A stretch of 64,000 bases of DNA from positions 62,001 through 126,000 of the forward strand of contig NZ_JAJVCS010000002.1 in assembly GCF_021395205.1 (NCBI RefSeq), in the 5' to 3' direction. The translations under genes were made by a program, and so were the position numbers. Of the stretch, positions 8,183 through 17,037 are shown piece by piece. The notes beneath the pieces are model-generated. The model was not told the origin of the DNA and searched no databases. It saw only the letters and a program-made list of their open reading frames with translations. Numbering within the stretch: position 1 is the stretch's first letter; each line of letters begins with the position of its first letter. Origin of the DNA: Polynucleobacter sp. IMCC 30228 (GTDB taxonomy: Bacteria > Pseudomonadota > Gammaproteobacteria > Burkholderiales > Burkholderiaceae).

Positions 8183-8221
8183 AAATACCAGTATTTGCAC
8201 TTATACGAAACAACTTGTTCC
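8183..8221. promoter_or_regulatory. Two palindromes in the IclR/Bug divergent promoter region
   Basis: AAATAC-CA-GTATTT at 8183-8196 is a perfect 6-bp inverted repeat. GAAACAACTTGTTCC at 8207-8221 is a 15-bp palindrome with one mismatch per arm. Both lie between the divergent IclR and Bug genes. The second has the size and symmetry expected of an IclR operator, but no binding is shown. Confidence 0.5.
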
Positions 8222-8320
8222 GTTGAGTAAGATTAGTTATTCTATAGGCTTTGGTCTGTGCGACCTTAAACGACCTTATTTATGATAAAAAAACGGGTAC
8301 AAGAAGATAAAGGAATCAAG

Positions 8321-9304
8321 ATGTCAAAATCATTTATTACCAAGTTACTAATTACCCTATTTATATCTAGTTTTGGGTTGATTTTTTCTGCGGGAGCTTG
8401 GGCCCAAGCATGGCCCACGAAGTCAATTAAATTTGTTGTGCCTTACCCGCCTGGAGGTGGAACTGATGTCATTGCGCGTATTGTGCAAGAGCCCTTGAGT
8501 CAGGCTTTGGGTCAGCAAATTATTATTGATAATCGCGGCGGCGCAGGGGGCTCGATTGGTACTGACGCGGTTGCTAAGTCACCAGCGGATGGCTACACCG
8601 TATTATTTACTTTATCCTCGCACACGATTAACCCGGCTATTTACCCCAAGCTTGCCTTTAATACCGAGAAAGATTTCTTGCCTGTATCTTTGGTGGCTTC
8701 CTTGCCGCAAATCTTAGTTGCTAATCCTGATTTTCCGGCAAAGACTGTTAAAGAAGCCATCGAGTTAGCTCGCCTTAAGCCCGATACGATTGCGTTTGCA
8801 TCTGTCGGCAACGGCTCACCAGGGCATTTAGCAGGCGCGATGATGGCAACAGCAGCGAATGTGAAGATGACCCATATTCCATATCGTGGCGGCGGCCCAG
8901 CGGTTACTGATGTGATGGCAGGACAAGTACCCTTGTTATGGGTTTCAATACCTGCTGCAACCCAATATATTAAGGCCGGAAAATTGCGTGCTTTAGCGGT
9001 ATCAACCACTAAACGCTCAGTGATTTTTCCCGATGTGCCAACCATGGCCGAGTCGGGTTTTAAAGATTTTGAGGTTGACTCTTGGTACGCTATGTTTGTG
9101 CCCGTGGGCACACCTCAAGCTAGTGTCGATGCGCTATATAACGCGGTAGTCAAGGTCTTAGCGCAATCGAGTACGAAAGAAAAATTAATCGCGCAGGGCG
9201 CTGAAGCTGTGGGCAGCACACCCGCGCAACTAGGAGCGATTGTGAAAGCTGAACTAGCTAAATGGAGTAAGGTCACTAAAGAGTCGAGCATTAAGGCGGA
9301 ATAA
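8321..9304 (+). CDS. Bug-family (TTT) extracytoplasmic solute receptor
   Basis: Periplasmic solute-binding protein of the tripartite tricarboxylate transporter receptor (Bug/TctC) family, 327 residues. I chose the ATG at 8321: AAAGGA precedes it and a signal peptide (hydrophobic core, then WAQA) follows at once. The ATG at 8282 would add an unlikely charged tail. Family motifs are present: VPYPPGGGTDVIAR, DNRGGAGGSIGTDAVAKSPADGYT and HIPYRGGGPAVTDVMAGQVPL. Its stop overlaps the next ATG, so it is in one operon with the SauS- and SauT-like genes. No TctA/TctB membrane genes are nearby; it must use distant ones or act as a sensor. Sulfoacetate or a related acid is a reasonable guess for the ligand. 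Confidence 0.9.
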   Translation: MSKSFITKLLITLFISSFGLIFSAGAWAQAWPTKSIKFVVPYPPGGGTDVIARIVQEPLSQALGQQIIIDNRGGAGGSIGTDAVAKSPADGYTVLFTLSSHTINPAIYPKLAFNTEKDFLPVSLVASLPQILVANPDFPAKTVKEAIELARLKPDTIAFASVGNGSPGHLAGAMMATAANVKMTHIPYRGGGPAVTDVMAGQVPLLWVSIPAATQYIKAGKLRALAVSTTKRSVIFPDVPTMAESGFKDFEVDSWYAMFVPVGTPQASVDALYNAVVKVLAQSSTKEKLIAQGAEAVGSTPAQLGAIVKAELAKWSKVTKESSIKAE

Positions 9305-10710
9305 TGTCACCAGTAGAAAATTTAGTTGCGCGTGCCCGTGTGGCACAAAAGTCCTTTGAGCAACTAACTCAAAGTGAAGTAGATTTAGTCGTCGAGGCTG
9401 TGGCGTGGGCTATTTTGGAGCCGAAACGCAACCAAGAGTTGGCAGAGTTAGCTGTGTTCGATACAGGACTTGGCAATGTAGCAGATAAATTTAAGAAAAA
9501 TTATCGAAAAACTTTGGGTTTGATGCGTGATTTACAGCATGCGAAGACCGTTGGTTTAATTGCCGAGGATGCGGCTACAGGATTATCGGAGTACGCCAGA
9601 CCAGTCGGAGTGGTTGCGGCAATCACCCCTTCGACTAATCCTGGAGCTACCCCGATTAATAAAATTCTGAATGCCTTAAAGTGTCGCAACGCGATTATTG
9701 TTGCACCATCCCCTAAGGGCCAAACGACTTGCGCACGTCTATTAGAATTTGTGCATCAACAGCTCGATTTAGTGAAGGCGCCACGTGATTTAGTACAAGT
9801 ATTGCCAAGCCCCATCACCAAAGATGCCACCTATGAATTAATGCGCTTGGCTGACTTAGTGGTGGCGACAGGTTCACAAGCGAATATTCGAGCGGCTTAT
9901 ACCTCGGGAACACCCGCCTTTGGCGTTGGCGCTGGTAATGTCGTAGTCATCATTGACGAATTAGCCGATTTAACCGCGTCAGCTAAACGAATTGTTCAAT
10001 CAAAAACATTTGATAACGCCACCAGTTGCTCGAGTGAAAATGGCGTGGTAATTTGTGCGCCCGTTTATGCTAAAGCTATCCAAGCTCTCGAGCTTGCAGG
10101 TGGCGTGATGCTTGATGCAGACGACAAACAACGTTTACAAGAAGTGATGTTTCAGAACGGTAAATTAACCGCCACGCTCACTGCACAAACGGCAGAGTTT
10201 ATTGCTGAGCGAGCAGGATTAAAAAATCCACTTGCTAAGACGGCCCGTTTTTTAATGGTAGAAGAAGACAGCGCTGGTGCGAATGCCCCATTTTCTGGGG
10301 AAAAATTAAGTCCGGTACTAACAGTTTGGCAGGTTGCTGATTTTGCGGCTGCTAAAGCAATGGTTGCCAAAGTTTATGCGTATCAGGGCTCTGGGCATTC
10401 GGTGGGTTTGCATACTCAATTGCAGGGCCCAATAATGGATCAACGCGCTGCCGAGTTAGCCAATGAATTGCCTGTTGCTCGAGTTATTGTGAATCAAGCC
10501 CATGCGATCGCCACGGGCGGCAGTTTTGATAATGGCTTACCCTTTTCCTTATCTATGGGCTGCGGCACTTGGGGCGGCAATAATTTTTCGGATAATCTGA
10601 ATTATCGTCATTATTTGAATATTTCTCGCGTAGTTAGGCCCATACCTGAAATTGTGCCGACAGTTGAAGCTTTGCTGGAGAATTATTTCAGCAAATTTTC
10701 ACGTTCTTAA
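9304..10710 (+). CDS. sauS: Acylating aldehyde dehydrogenase, SauS-like (sulfoacetaldehyde dehydrogenase, acylating)
   Basis: CoA-acylating aldehyde dehydrogenase of 468 residues, in the group with EutE, the AdhE N-domain and SauS. It interconverts acyl-CoA plus NAD(P)H with the aldehyde. The nucleophile is Cys242 in NATSCSSENG. The dinucleotide fold carries ATGSQANIRAAYTSG and GVGAGN. A CoA ligase gene follows, an IclR regulator is divergent, and Pta and sulfite dehydrogenase are near. This matches the sauRST arrangement described for Cupriavidus necator, in which sulfoacetyl-CoA is reduced to sulfoacetaldehyde. The family cannot be told from other acylating dehydrogenases by sequence reading alone, so the substrate is inferred from context. 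Confidence 0.65.
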   Translation: MSPVENLVARARVAQKSFEQLTQSEVDLVVEAVAWAILEPKRNQELAELAVFDTGLGNVADKFKKNYRKTLGLMRDLQHAKTVGLIAEDAATGLSEYARPVGVVAAITPSTNPGATPINKILNALKCRNAIIVAPSPKGQTTCARLLEFVHQQLDLVKAPRDLVQVLPSPITKDATYELMRLADLVVATGSQANIRAAYTSGTPAFGVGAGNVVVIIDELADLTASAKRIVQSKTFDNATSCSSENGVVICAPVYAKAIQALELAGGVMLDADDKQRLQEVMFQNGKLTATLTAQTAEFIAERAGLKNPLAKTARFLMVEEDSAGANAPFSGEKLSPVLTVWQVADFAAAKAMVAKVYAYQGSGHSVGLHTQLQGPIMDQRAAELANELPVARVIVNQAHAIATGGSFDNGLPFSLSMGCGTWGGNNFSDNLNYRHYLNISRVVRPIPEIVPTVEALLENYFSKFSRS

Positions 10711-10764
10711 TTGTGTTTCTTTCCAATTAAATCTATTTAATTATTTAGATTTGACTTAATCATT

Positions 10765-12336
10765 ATGTTAGATCACATGAATTCAACCTTACCGCCAAGC
10801 TCGTGTTTGACCATTGGCGACGTAATGACGTACTGGCATCAACAGCAAGCAGAGCACCCCTTTTTATATGCTCCCGAAACTGATGCTGTGCTGACCTATG
10901 GTGAGTTAGCTCAAGAGGCGCAACATCTTTTCACCTGGTTTGATGAGCAAGGTATTAGTGCGCACGGGCATGTGGGTTTATTTATGCATAACGGTCGCCA
11001 AACAGCGAGTGTTTTTCTGGCGACGATGGCGACTGGTCGCGTTGTCGTGCCAATGAATTTATTGGCACCAATAGATCAACTTGCTTGGGTGTTTGAGCAC
11101 AGTGAAATTGAAATATTGTTTTATGCGCCTGAGAATAAAGCCCATTTATGGAATGCATTAAAAAAAATTCAAGCTAAATTTAAGCTAGTTGAATTAGACC
11201 CTGATGCGGCTCAGGGCCCATTTATGAGTTCAGCAGCGGGAGTTTTGCCACAGCTCAGGGCTCGTGATCCCGCTTTATTAATGTATACCTCTGGCACAAC
11301 TGGCACGCCTAAGGGTGTGCTTCTAAGCCACGCTAATGTTCTCTATGCTGCCAAGACCGTAAGCGAGTGGCATGGGCTTACTCCAGCAGATACTGTTTTA
11401 AGTTCTTTACCGATTTATCACATTAATGGGCAAGTGATTGCGACAATTTCCCCCTTCTTTTCAGGGGGTGCCATTGTTGCGCCACATCAATTTTCGGTGA
11501 GTAACTGGTGGCAGGTAGCTATCAAGTATCGGTGTACTTGGATAAACATGGTGCCAACCATTATTGCTTATTTAATTAATGCAGCTAAAGCAAATGGAGT
11601 GGATACTCATTTAGCGGCGCAATTAAAACGAATCCGTTTTGGGCGTTCGGCTTCAGCACCGCTGCCACCCGAGCATCACCGCGAATTCGAAAGTCTATTT
11701 GGCATTCCTGTGATTGAGGGGATGGGCATGACTGAATCAGCCTCGATGGTATTTTGCAATCCGCAAGATGGTCCTCGCCGTTACGGCAGCCCTGGCTTAC
11801 CTTGCGGGGTTGAAGCTAAAGTTGTTGATCCCGCTGGAATTGAATTAGCTAATAAGCAAATTGGTGAGGTCTGTTTACGCGGCGCAAATGTAATGCAAGC
11901 TTATTTCCATGGCGAAGCTGAAACAGCAAAAGCTTTTGCTACTGATGGCTGGTTAAAAACGGGCGACTTAGGCCTGCGAGATGATGATGGTTTTTATTTT
12001 ATTACTGGCCGTTTGAAGGAGTTAATTATAAAGGGCGGCGAAAATATTGCGCCACGCGAAATCGATGAGGCCCTGTTAAAACATCCTGCCGTTCTCGATG
12101 CGGCTGCAGTCGGAATACCTGATGCGAACTATGGCCAAGAAATTTTGGCTTGCCTTGTTTTGCGTCCTGATGCTCATTGCACAGAGATTGAAATGCGCAA
12201 TTTTTGTTTGGAGCACTTAGGCAAACTGCGCACACCTAAGGTGATTCTTTTTGTTAATGAGTTACCGCGTGGCGCCTCAGGAAAAATTCAGCGCTTAAAG
12301 TTACTCGATTTGCCCGGTGTAGCCAGTTCTACTTAG
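10765..12336 (+). CDS. sauT: AMP-forming acyl-CoA synthetase, SauT-like (sulfoacetate-CoA ligase candidate)
   Basis: ANL-superfamily ligase of 523 residues that activates a carboxylate to its CoA thioester with ATP. The P-loop (YTSGTTGTPKG), the GMGMTES motif (A5), GWLKTGDLG (A7) and the C-terminal catalytic lysine segment GASGKIQR (A10) are all present. It follows the acylating dehydrogenase by 54 bases. Acid activation followed by reduction to the aldehyde is the logic of the sulfoacetate pathway, where SauT makes sulfoacetyl-CoA. The start is ATG 10765 or ATG 10777; neither has a clear ribosome site. The gene end overlaps the convergent SulP gene by eight bases. The substrate is inferred. 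Confidence 0.65.
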   Translation: MLDHMNSTLPPSSCLTIGDVMTYWHQQQAEHPFLYAPETDAVLTYGELAQEAQHLFTWFDEQGISAHGHVGLFMHNGRQTASVFLATMATGRVVVPMNLLAPIDQLAWVFEHSEIEILFYAPENKAHLWNALKKIQAKFKLVELDPDAAQGPFMSSAAGVLPQLRARDPALLMYTSGTTGTPKGVLLSHANVLYAAKTVSEWHGLTPADTVLSSLPIYHINGQVIATISPFFSGGAIVAPHQFSVSNWWQVAIKYRCTWINMVPTIIAYLINAAKANGVDTHLAAQLKRIRFGRSASAPLPPEHHREFESLFGIPVIEGMGMTESASMVFCNPQDGPRRYGSPGLPCGVEAKVVDPAGIELANKQIGEVCLRGANVMQAYFHGEAETAKAFATDGWLKTGDLGLRDDDGFYFITGRLKELIIKGGENIAPREIDEALLKHPAVLDAAAVGIPDANYGQEILACLVLRPDAHCTEIEMRNFCLEHLGKLRTPKVILFVNELPRGASGKIQRLKLLDLPGVASST

Positions 12337-13609
12337 GGTGAGTTTTGGCTTTAAATAAATGGTGAGAGAGTAGCGAAGTAAAAATACCCGCCAGAATTGC
12401 CCATTCTAGTGAAATTGTAATGGTTCCAATAAATGTAATGACCATAGGTAGCCACTCTTTTGCCCCATGACGAAATTCTTTACGAATCTCTTTAGGATCA
12501 ATTAAATTCCAAGCGACGACTAGTAATAAGGCGCCAATAACGGGATAAGGGAGATATTTAGCGAGCGGACCAACAAAGGCCAAAATAACCATTAAAAAAA
12601 GTGCCGCACTAATAGCTGATAAGGGTGTTTTTGCACCAGCAGATAAATTCACGCCAGTGCGATTAAATGAGCCACTTGCGGGGTAAGCCGAAAAAAACGA
12701 TCCGGCGATATTGGCTAAGCCTTGACCAATAAATTCTTGATTGGCATTAAAGGTGTCTTTTGTTTTTAGCGCAATCGCCCGGGCGATGGCCATGGCCTCA
12801 GTAGAGGCTAATAAAGCCATGATTAAGGTTGGACCAAATAATTGATTCAGGGTATTCATCTCTAACTGCGGAAAGGATATAGCTGGAAAAGCTCCTGGAA
12901 TGCTACTCACGCGCTTAAAAGGGTCGAGCTCGGGGTAGAGGCTTTCGATATAGAGGGCAATAAGGCTGCCAATAATTACCGCCACTAGCATGCCAGGGAA
13001 CCAGCGATTGAGTGGACGCCAGACAATAATAATTAAAATTGTTGCAATCACTAAACTAAGCACTGCGGGATGCCAAGGGTTTTGCATGAGGGCTAAATAG
13101 AGCTCATGCAGGGTTTCATGCGGGCTAATGCCCCGCGGAATAGCAAAACCTGTAACAGTGCCAATTTGACTATTCATAATCAGGATGGCAGCGCCTACAG
13201 TAAAGCCCACAATTACAGAGTGAGGCACTTTTTCTACCCACTTACCCACACCGCCAAATCCTAATGTAATTTGAATCAGGCCAATTAAAAAACTCAGGGT
13301 GAGTACTAAGCCAACGTATTCTGCCGACTCTGGGGTAGCGAGGGGGGCCATTAAGGCCATGGTTGTTAGGGAGATGGCATTTGCTGGTCCCGTAACCATG
13401 AGGCGACTTGAGCCAAATAGGGCAGCAATTAAACAAGGTACCATCGCGGCATAAAGACCATATTGGGGTGGCATACCAGCCAACATGGCAAAAGCAATAC
13501 CTTGCGGCAAAACGACTACTGCACCAGTTAGACCTGCTAGTAAATCAGCGCGTATAGTGCCAGGGGTTTTATATTCTGGTAGCCAGCGTGAAAAGGGCAG
13601 TTGAGGCAT
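12329..13609 (-). CDS. SulP-family anion transporter lacking a STAS domain
   Basis: Inner-membrane anion transporter of 426 residues with about 12-14 hydrophobic segments. The SulP signature region is clear (VLPQGIAFAMLAGMPPQYGL, then VTGPANAIS), as is the late motif YPASGSFNRTG. The cytoplasmic STAS domain that normally follows is missing: the protein stops at KAKTHPK soon after the last membrane helix. It is the last gene of a minus-strand operon with GMC, BKACE and IclR genes. Sulfate, sulfite or an organic anion could be moved. Given sulfite oxidation nearby, sulfate export is one possibility (inference). Confidence 0.82.
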   Translation of the reverse strand: MPQLPFSRWLPEYKTPGTIRADLLAGLTGAVVVLPQGIAFAMLAGMPPQYGLYAAMVPCLIAALFGSSRLMVTGPANAISLTTMALMAPLATPESAEYVGLVLTLSFLIGLIQITLGFGGVGKWVEKVPHSVIVGFTVGAAILIMNSQIGTVTGFAIPRGISPHETLHELYLALMQNPWHPAVLSLVIATILIIIVWRPLNRWFPGMLVAVIIGSLIALYIESLYPELDPFKRVSSIPGAFPAISFPQLEMNTLNQLFGPTLIMALLASTEAMAIARAIALKTKDTFNANQEFIGQGLANIAGSFFSAYPASGSFNRTGVNLSAGAKTPLSAISAALFLMVILAFVGPLAKYLPYPVIGALLLVVAWNLIDPKEIRKEFRHGAKEWLPMVITFIGTITISLEWAILAGIFTSLLSHHLFKAKTHPK

Positions 13610-13617
13610 GGATGAAT

Positions 13618-15243
13618 TTAAATTAGCGATTGATAATTAATTATATCAGCCGCTTTTTCAGCAATCATCACTACGGGCCAGTTGGTATTGCCCGAAACTA
13701 GTCGTGGCATGATAGAACAGTCGATGACCCGTAAACCAGTAACGCCGCGAACCCGTAAATCGGCATCGACTACCGCCATCGAATCATCAGCAGTACCCAT
13801 TTTGCAGGTTCCAGAGGGATGAAAAATAGTTGCGCCAGTTTCGCGACAAAACGCCAAAATTTCTTCATTGCTTTGGGGATTATTGGGCTTCACTTCGCGG
13901 GAAATTAAATTACTCAGCGGTTGGGTCTGCGTAATGCTACGAGCAAATTTGACGGCGGCAATACTAATATCACGATCAAATTGGGTGTCTAAATAGTTAG
14001 CAAAGATGCGTGGCGGTATGAGTGGGTCAGCCGATTGAATGTGTACATATCCTCGTGACTCTGGGCGTAACTGACAAACCGACATCGTAAAACCGGAAAA
14101 AGGGTGAACTTGTCCTCCAGCCATATCTGCCGAGAGCGTGCCTAAATGAAATTGAATATCCGGCCTACTTGAGGTGGGCATAACTTTAGTAAATAAACCA
14201 CCTTGGTTAATGCCTATCGACAGCGGGCCACCACGAAACAGTAACCAATCTAAACCCATTTTTACTTTACCGAAGATCGAACGTAGCTGATCATTGGTCG
14301 AGATGGGTTGATTTAATTCATAAATTAAACGGTATTGCAAATGGTCTTGTAAATTTTCTCCCACGCCTGGTAAATCTTGAACCAGCGGGATACTCAATTC
14401 TTGCAGCAACTTCGCTGGACCAATACCAGAGAGCTGCAATAGTTGTGGGCTTTGAATCGCACCAGCGCATAAGAGCACTTCTTTATTCGCTTGTAGCGTG
14501 ATTTTTTTACCTTGGCGGAAAAGTTCAACCCCACTGGCTTTGCGACCTGTAAATAAAATCCGTGTGGCCTGGCTGTTGGTAAGCACCGTTAGATTCGAGC
14601 GCTTACGCGCAGGGCGCAAATAAGCGACTGCAGTGCTACAGCGCAAACCCTTATGGGTTGATAGCTGGTAGTAGCCAACACCTTCTTGCGTGAGATTGTT
14701 AAAGTCCTCGGTAGTAGGAACGCCGAGGGCATTAGCAGCCAGCTTAAAGGCTTCCACCAAGGGATGTTTTTTGGGAATCGACGAAGCCTTTAATGGCCCT
14801 TGTTGTGAGTGCAGTGGTTCACCTAGGCGATCATTTCCCTCAGCTTTTTTAAAGTAGGGCAGTACGTCATCCCAGCCCCAACCGACATTACCTAAGTCAC
14901 GCCATTGGTCGTAATCTTCCTTTTGCCCGCGAATAAAAATTAAACCATTAATTGAACTCGAGCCTCCAAGACATTTGCCTCTTGGCCAATAAATTTCCCG
15001 GTTATTCATGCCCGGTTCAGGCGCAGTATTAAATTTCCAATTAACCCTGGCGTCCCACATGGTCTTGCCGTAGCCAATTGGCAAATGAATCCAAGGCAAG
15101 CTATCTTCTGGACCGGCTTCAAGTAAGCAGACGCGATTCTGCGGATTGGCAGATAGTCGATTAGCTAGAACACAACCTGCAGATCCACCGCCAATAATGA
15201 TGTAATCAAACTGTTGGTTCCTTAAGGAAGTCGCTTTAGTCAT
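13618..15243 (-). CDS. GMC-family FAD-dependent oxidoreductase (choline dehydrogenase-like)
   Basis: Flavoprotein dehydrogenase of the glucose-methanol-choline family, 541 residues. The FAD-binding motif IIIGGGSAGCVLANRLS is at the N-terminus. The GMC signatures GKCLGGSSSINGLIFIRG and GAIQSPQLLQLSGIGP follow. The C-terminal catalytic part has ATIFHPSGTCKMG and SGNTNWPVVMIAEKAAD. It oxidises an alcohol to an aldehyde or ketone, usually with a quinone or cytochrome acceptor. Its start overlaps the end of the BKACE gene by four bases. A GMC enzyme, IseJ, is known to oxidise isethionate to sulfoacetaldehyde, so a sulfonated alcohol is a candidate substrate. Pairing with BKACE instead suggests oxidation of a beta-hydroxy acid to the beta-keto acid. 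Confidence 0.85.
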   Translation of the reverse strand: MTKATSLRNQQFDYIIIGGGSAGCVLANRLSANPQNRVCLLEAGPEDSLPWIHLPIGYGKTMWDARVNWKFNTAPEPGMNNREIYWPRGKCLGGSSSINGLIFIRGQKEDYDQWRDLGNVGWGWDDVLPYFKKAEGNDRLGEPLHSQQGPLKASSIPKKHPLVEAFKLAANALGVPTTEDFNNLTQEGVGYYQLSTHKGLRCSTAVAYLRPARKRSNLTVLTNSQATRILFTGRKASGVELFRQGKKITLQANKEVLLCAGAIQSPQLLQLSGIGPAKLLQELSIPLVQDLPGVGENLQDHLQYRLIYELNQPISTNDQLRSIFGKVKMGLDWLLFRGGPLSIGINQGGLFTKVMPTSSRPDIQFHLGTLSADMAGGQVHPFSGFTMSVCQLRPESRGYVHIQSADPLIPPRIFANYLDTQFDRDISIAAVKFARSITQTQPLSNLISREVKPNNPQSNEEILAFCRETGATIFHPSGTCKMGTADDSMAVVDADLRVRGVTGLRVIDCSIMPRLVSGNTNWPVVMIAEKAADIINYQSLI

Positions 15244-16076
15244 ATGGCGATAGGCCTTAAACCTAGCATTTCACGCGCTTGCTTGCCGCTTGCTACAGGG
15301 CGACCGCGATCACGCGCCATTTTTGCGACCCGCGCAACTAGTTCCGCATTATCTTTAGCAACCCGGGTTTCATCGTAGCGTAGATTATCTTCTAAGCCCG
15401 TGCGTACATGGCCTCCCAGCTCTAGCGCCCATTCATTAACCGTTAATTGATGTTTACCAATACCCGCTGCTGTCCAAGTGGCAGTGGGCATCACATCTTT
15501 TAGTTCTTTTATTAAAAATTCTAAAATAGAGCGCCGTACCGGCATTGCATTCGGAACTCCCATGACAAATTGCACATGAGGCGGTGAGTTAAGCAGACCT
15601 TTTTTAACTAAATTCGCGGCGTTGTAGAGCATCGCTAAATCAAATATTTCAATTTCCGGTTTAATTTCATATTTCAACATCTCGCTCGCCAACCCCTCAA
15701 CAAAATCAGTCGGATTTTCGTAAATACCTACTGGAAAGTTCGTTGAGCCGGTTGCTAAGGAAGCCATATCGGGTCGATGGAAGAGCATCGCCCCGCGCGC
15801 AGCTTGATCGCGACCACGACCACCAGTAGAAAATTGTACGATCATCTCGGGACAGTATTTTTTTACACCCTCTTGTACTGCGGCATATAGGTCTGGGTTA
15901 GAGCTGGGGCTTTCATCGGGGTTGCGCACATGAATATGTACCAATGAGGCTCCAGCTTCATAGGCTTTCTGAGTTTCTTCGATTTGTTCTGGCGGAGTAA
16001 CGGGCAAACCCGCGCAATCTTTTTTGCGCGGAACTGCGCCAGTAATAGCAACGGTAATGATGACGGGTTGATTCAT
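15240..16076 (-). CDS. Beta-keto acid cleavage enzyme (BKACE, DUF849)
   Basis: Zinc-dependent enzyme of 278 residues. The BKACE family condenses a beta-keto acid with acetyl-CoA and splits it into acetoacetate and a new CoA ester. Zn-binding HIHVR (His47, His49) and the late acidic segment TGLEDNLRYDE are visible, as is the start motif AITGAVPRKKDC. Substrate range in the family is wide (3-keto-5-aminohexanoate, dehydrocarnitine, 3-oxoadipate analogues and others). It lies between its IclR regulator and a GMC oxidoreductase, so a hydroxy compound oxidised by the latter is the probable substrate source. Confidence 0.85.
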   Translation of the reverse strand: MNQPVIITVAITGAVPRKKDCAGLPVTPPEQIEETQKAYEAGASLVHIHVRNPDESPSSNPDLYAAVQEGVKKYCPEMIVQFSTGGRGRDQAARGAMLFHRPDMASLATGSTNFPVGIYENPTDFVEGLASEMLKYEIKPEIEIFDLAMLYNAANLVKKGLLNSPPHVQFVMGVPNAMPVRRSILEFLIKELKDVMPTATWTAAGIGKHQLTVNEWALELGGHVRTGLEDNLRYDETRVAKDNAELVARVAKMARDRGRPVASGKQAREMLGLRPIAI

Positions 16077-16107
16077 GAATACTCCAAAAAAATTAGAATA
16101 AGGTAAT

Positions 16108-16926
16108 TTATTGGGTGAGGCTATTTTCTAATTCCAACGCTGCGGCACGTAAAATTGCGACCGATTGCTCGGCGAGTTTTAAGGTAAAACGCGGTGTTGG
16201 GCCATGGGCCGCTAATGCAGCAAACACCTTATTTTTAGCGTCACGCACTGGCACGGCAACACAAATAGACCCCTCTAAATATTCACAGTTATCTAAGGCG
16301 TATGCGCGGGTACGAATTTTATCAATTTCCGCCATTAATGTGTTGTAGTGGGTCATGGTTTTAGAGGTGTGACTTTGCAGCGGTTCTGCCCCAACTATTC
16401 GTTTAATTTGTTGGTCGCTCATGAAGGATAAAAATAATTTACCGCTAGCAGTGCAATGCAATGGCACATGCATACCTGGGTCGATATGCAAGCGAATCGG
16501 CGCACTCGTTTCGATGCGATCAAGATAAAGCACTTCATTGCCATCCAGAATATTAAAGTTACATGTTTCTCCTACCGCTTCTACTAAGCGCTTCATAACC
16601 GCAACCCGTTGCGAACGAATTGAGTCGGCTGAGAGGAGGCTTAGGCCCATGAGGCGAAATTTTGCGCTGGGCTGAAAGCGACGACCATTTGGGTCGCGCT
16701 CGACAAAACCTTGTGCTACTAAAGTATTTAACAGTCGGAAGGCGGTAGGTTTAGCCAAGCCAATACTGGAAGAGATATGTTCTAGGGTAAGTGGAAATTC
16801 TGAGTTAGCAATGACTTCCAAAATGAGCAACACTTTTTCCGCCATGCTGGATTTGCTGCCTTCTAGAACCGTTACAGAAGCTAGCCTGCTTGAAGTTTTG
16901 GTTGAGACCGTACTAAATTTATGCAT
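16108..16926 (-). CDS. IclR-family transcriptional regulator (second)
   Basis: Regulator of 272 residues. The helix-turn-helix lies at about 30-90 (FPLTLEHISSSIGLAKPTAF) and the effector domain carries GETCNFNILDGNEVLYLDR and CTASGKLFLSFMS. It resembles the IclR protein at 7314-8114 over its whole length, suggesting paralogues that sense related acids. It is the first gene of the minus-strand operon with BKACE, GMC and SulP, and is divergent from the biotin carrier/carboxyltransferase genes. It may control both directions. The shared motif at 16,962-16,973 lies 36 bases before its start codon. Confidence 0.88.
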   Translation of the reverse strand: MHKFSTVSTKTSSRLASVTVLEGSKSSMAEKVLLILEVIANSEFPLTLEHISSSIGLAKPTAFRLLNTLVAQGFVERDPNGRRFQPSAKFRLMGLSLLSADSIRSQRVAVMKRLVEAVGETCNFNILDGNEVLYLDRIETSAPIRLHIDPGMHVPLHCTASGKLFLSFMSDQQIKRIVGAEPLQSHTSKTMTHYNTLMAEIDKIRTRAYALDNCEYLEGSICVAVPVRDAKNKVFAALAAHGPTPRFTLKLAEQSVAILRAAALELENSLTQ

Positions 16927-16961
16927 TTTTATTGTTTACTTGGCTTAAGAGGGGTTTTTAG

Positions 16962-16973
16962 GTATTTACCCTT
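16962..16973 (-). promoter_or_regulatory. Candidate operator motif AAGGGTAAATAC in IclR/biotin-carrier divergent region
   Basis: Read on the minus strand it is identical over 12 bases to 4355-4366, and with one change to 26,081-26,092. It extends here as TTAAGGGTAAATACCT. It sits between divergent genes, the usual place for an operator. Confidence 0.4.
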
Positions 16974-17037
16974 AAATCATTTCATCTAGTGATACTTTAT
17001 ATTCCATTAGAGAAAAGATCAATCAAAAACTACTGTC

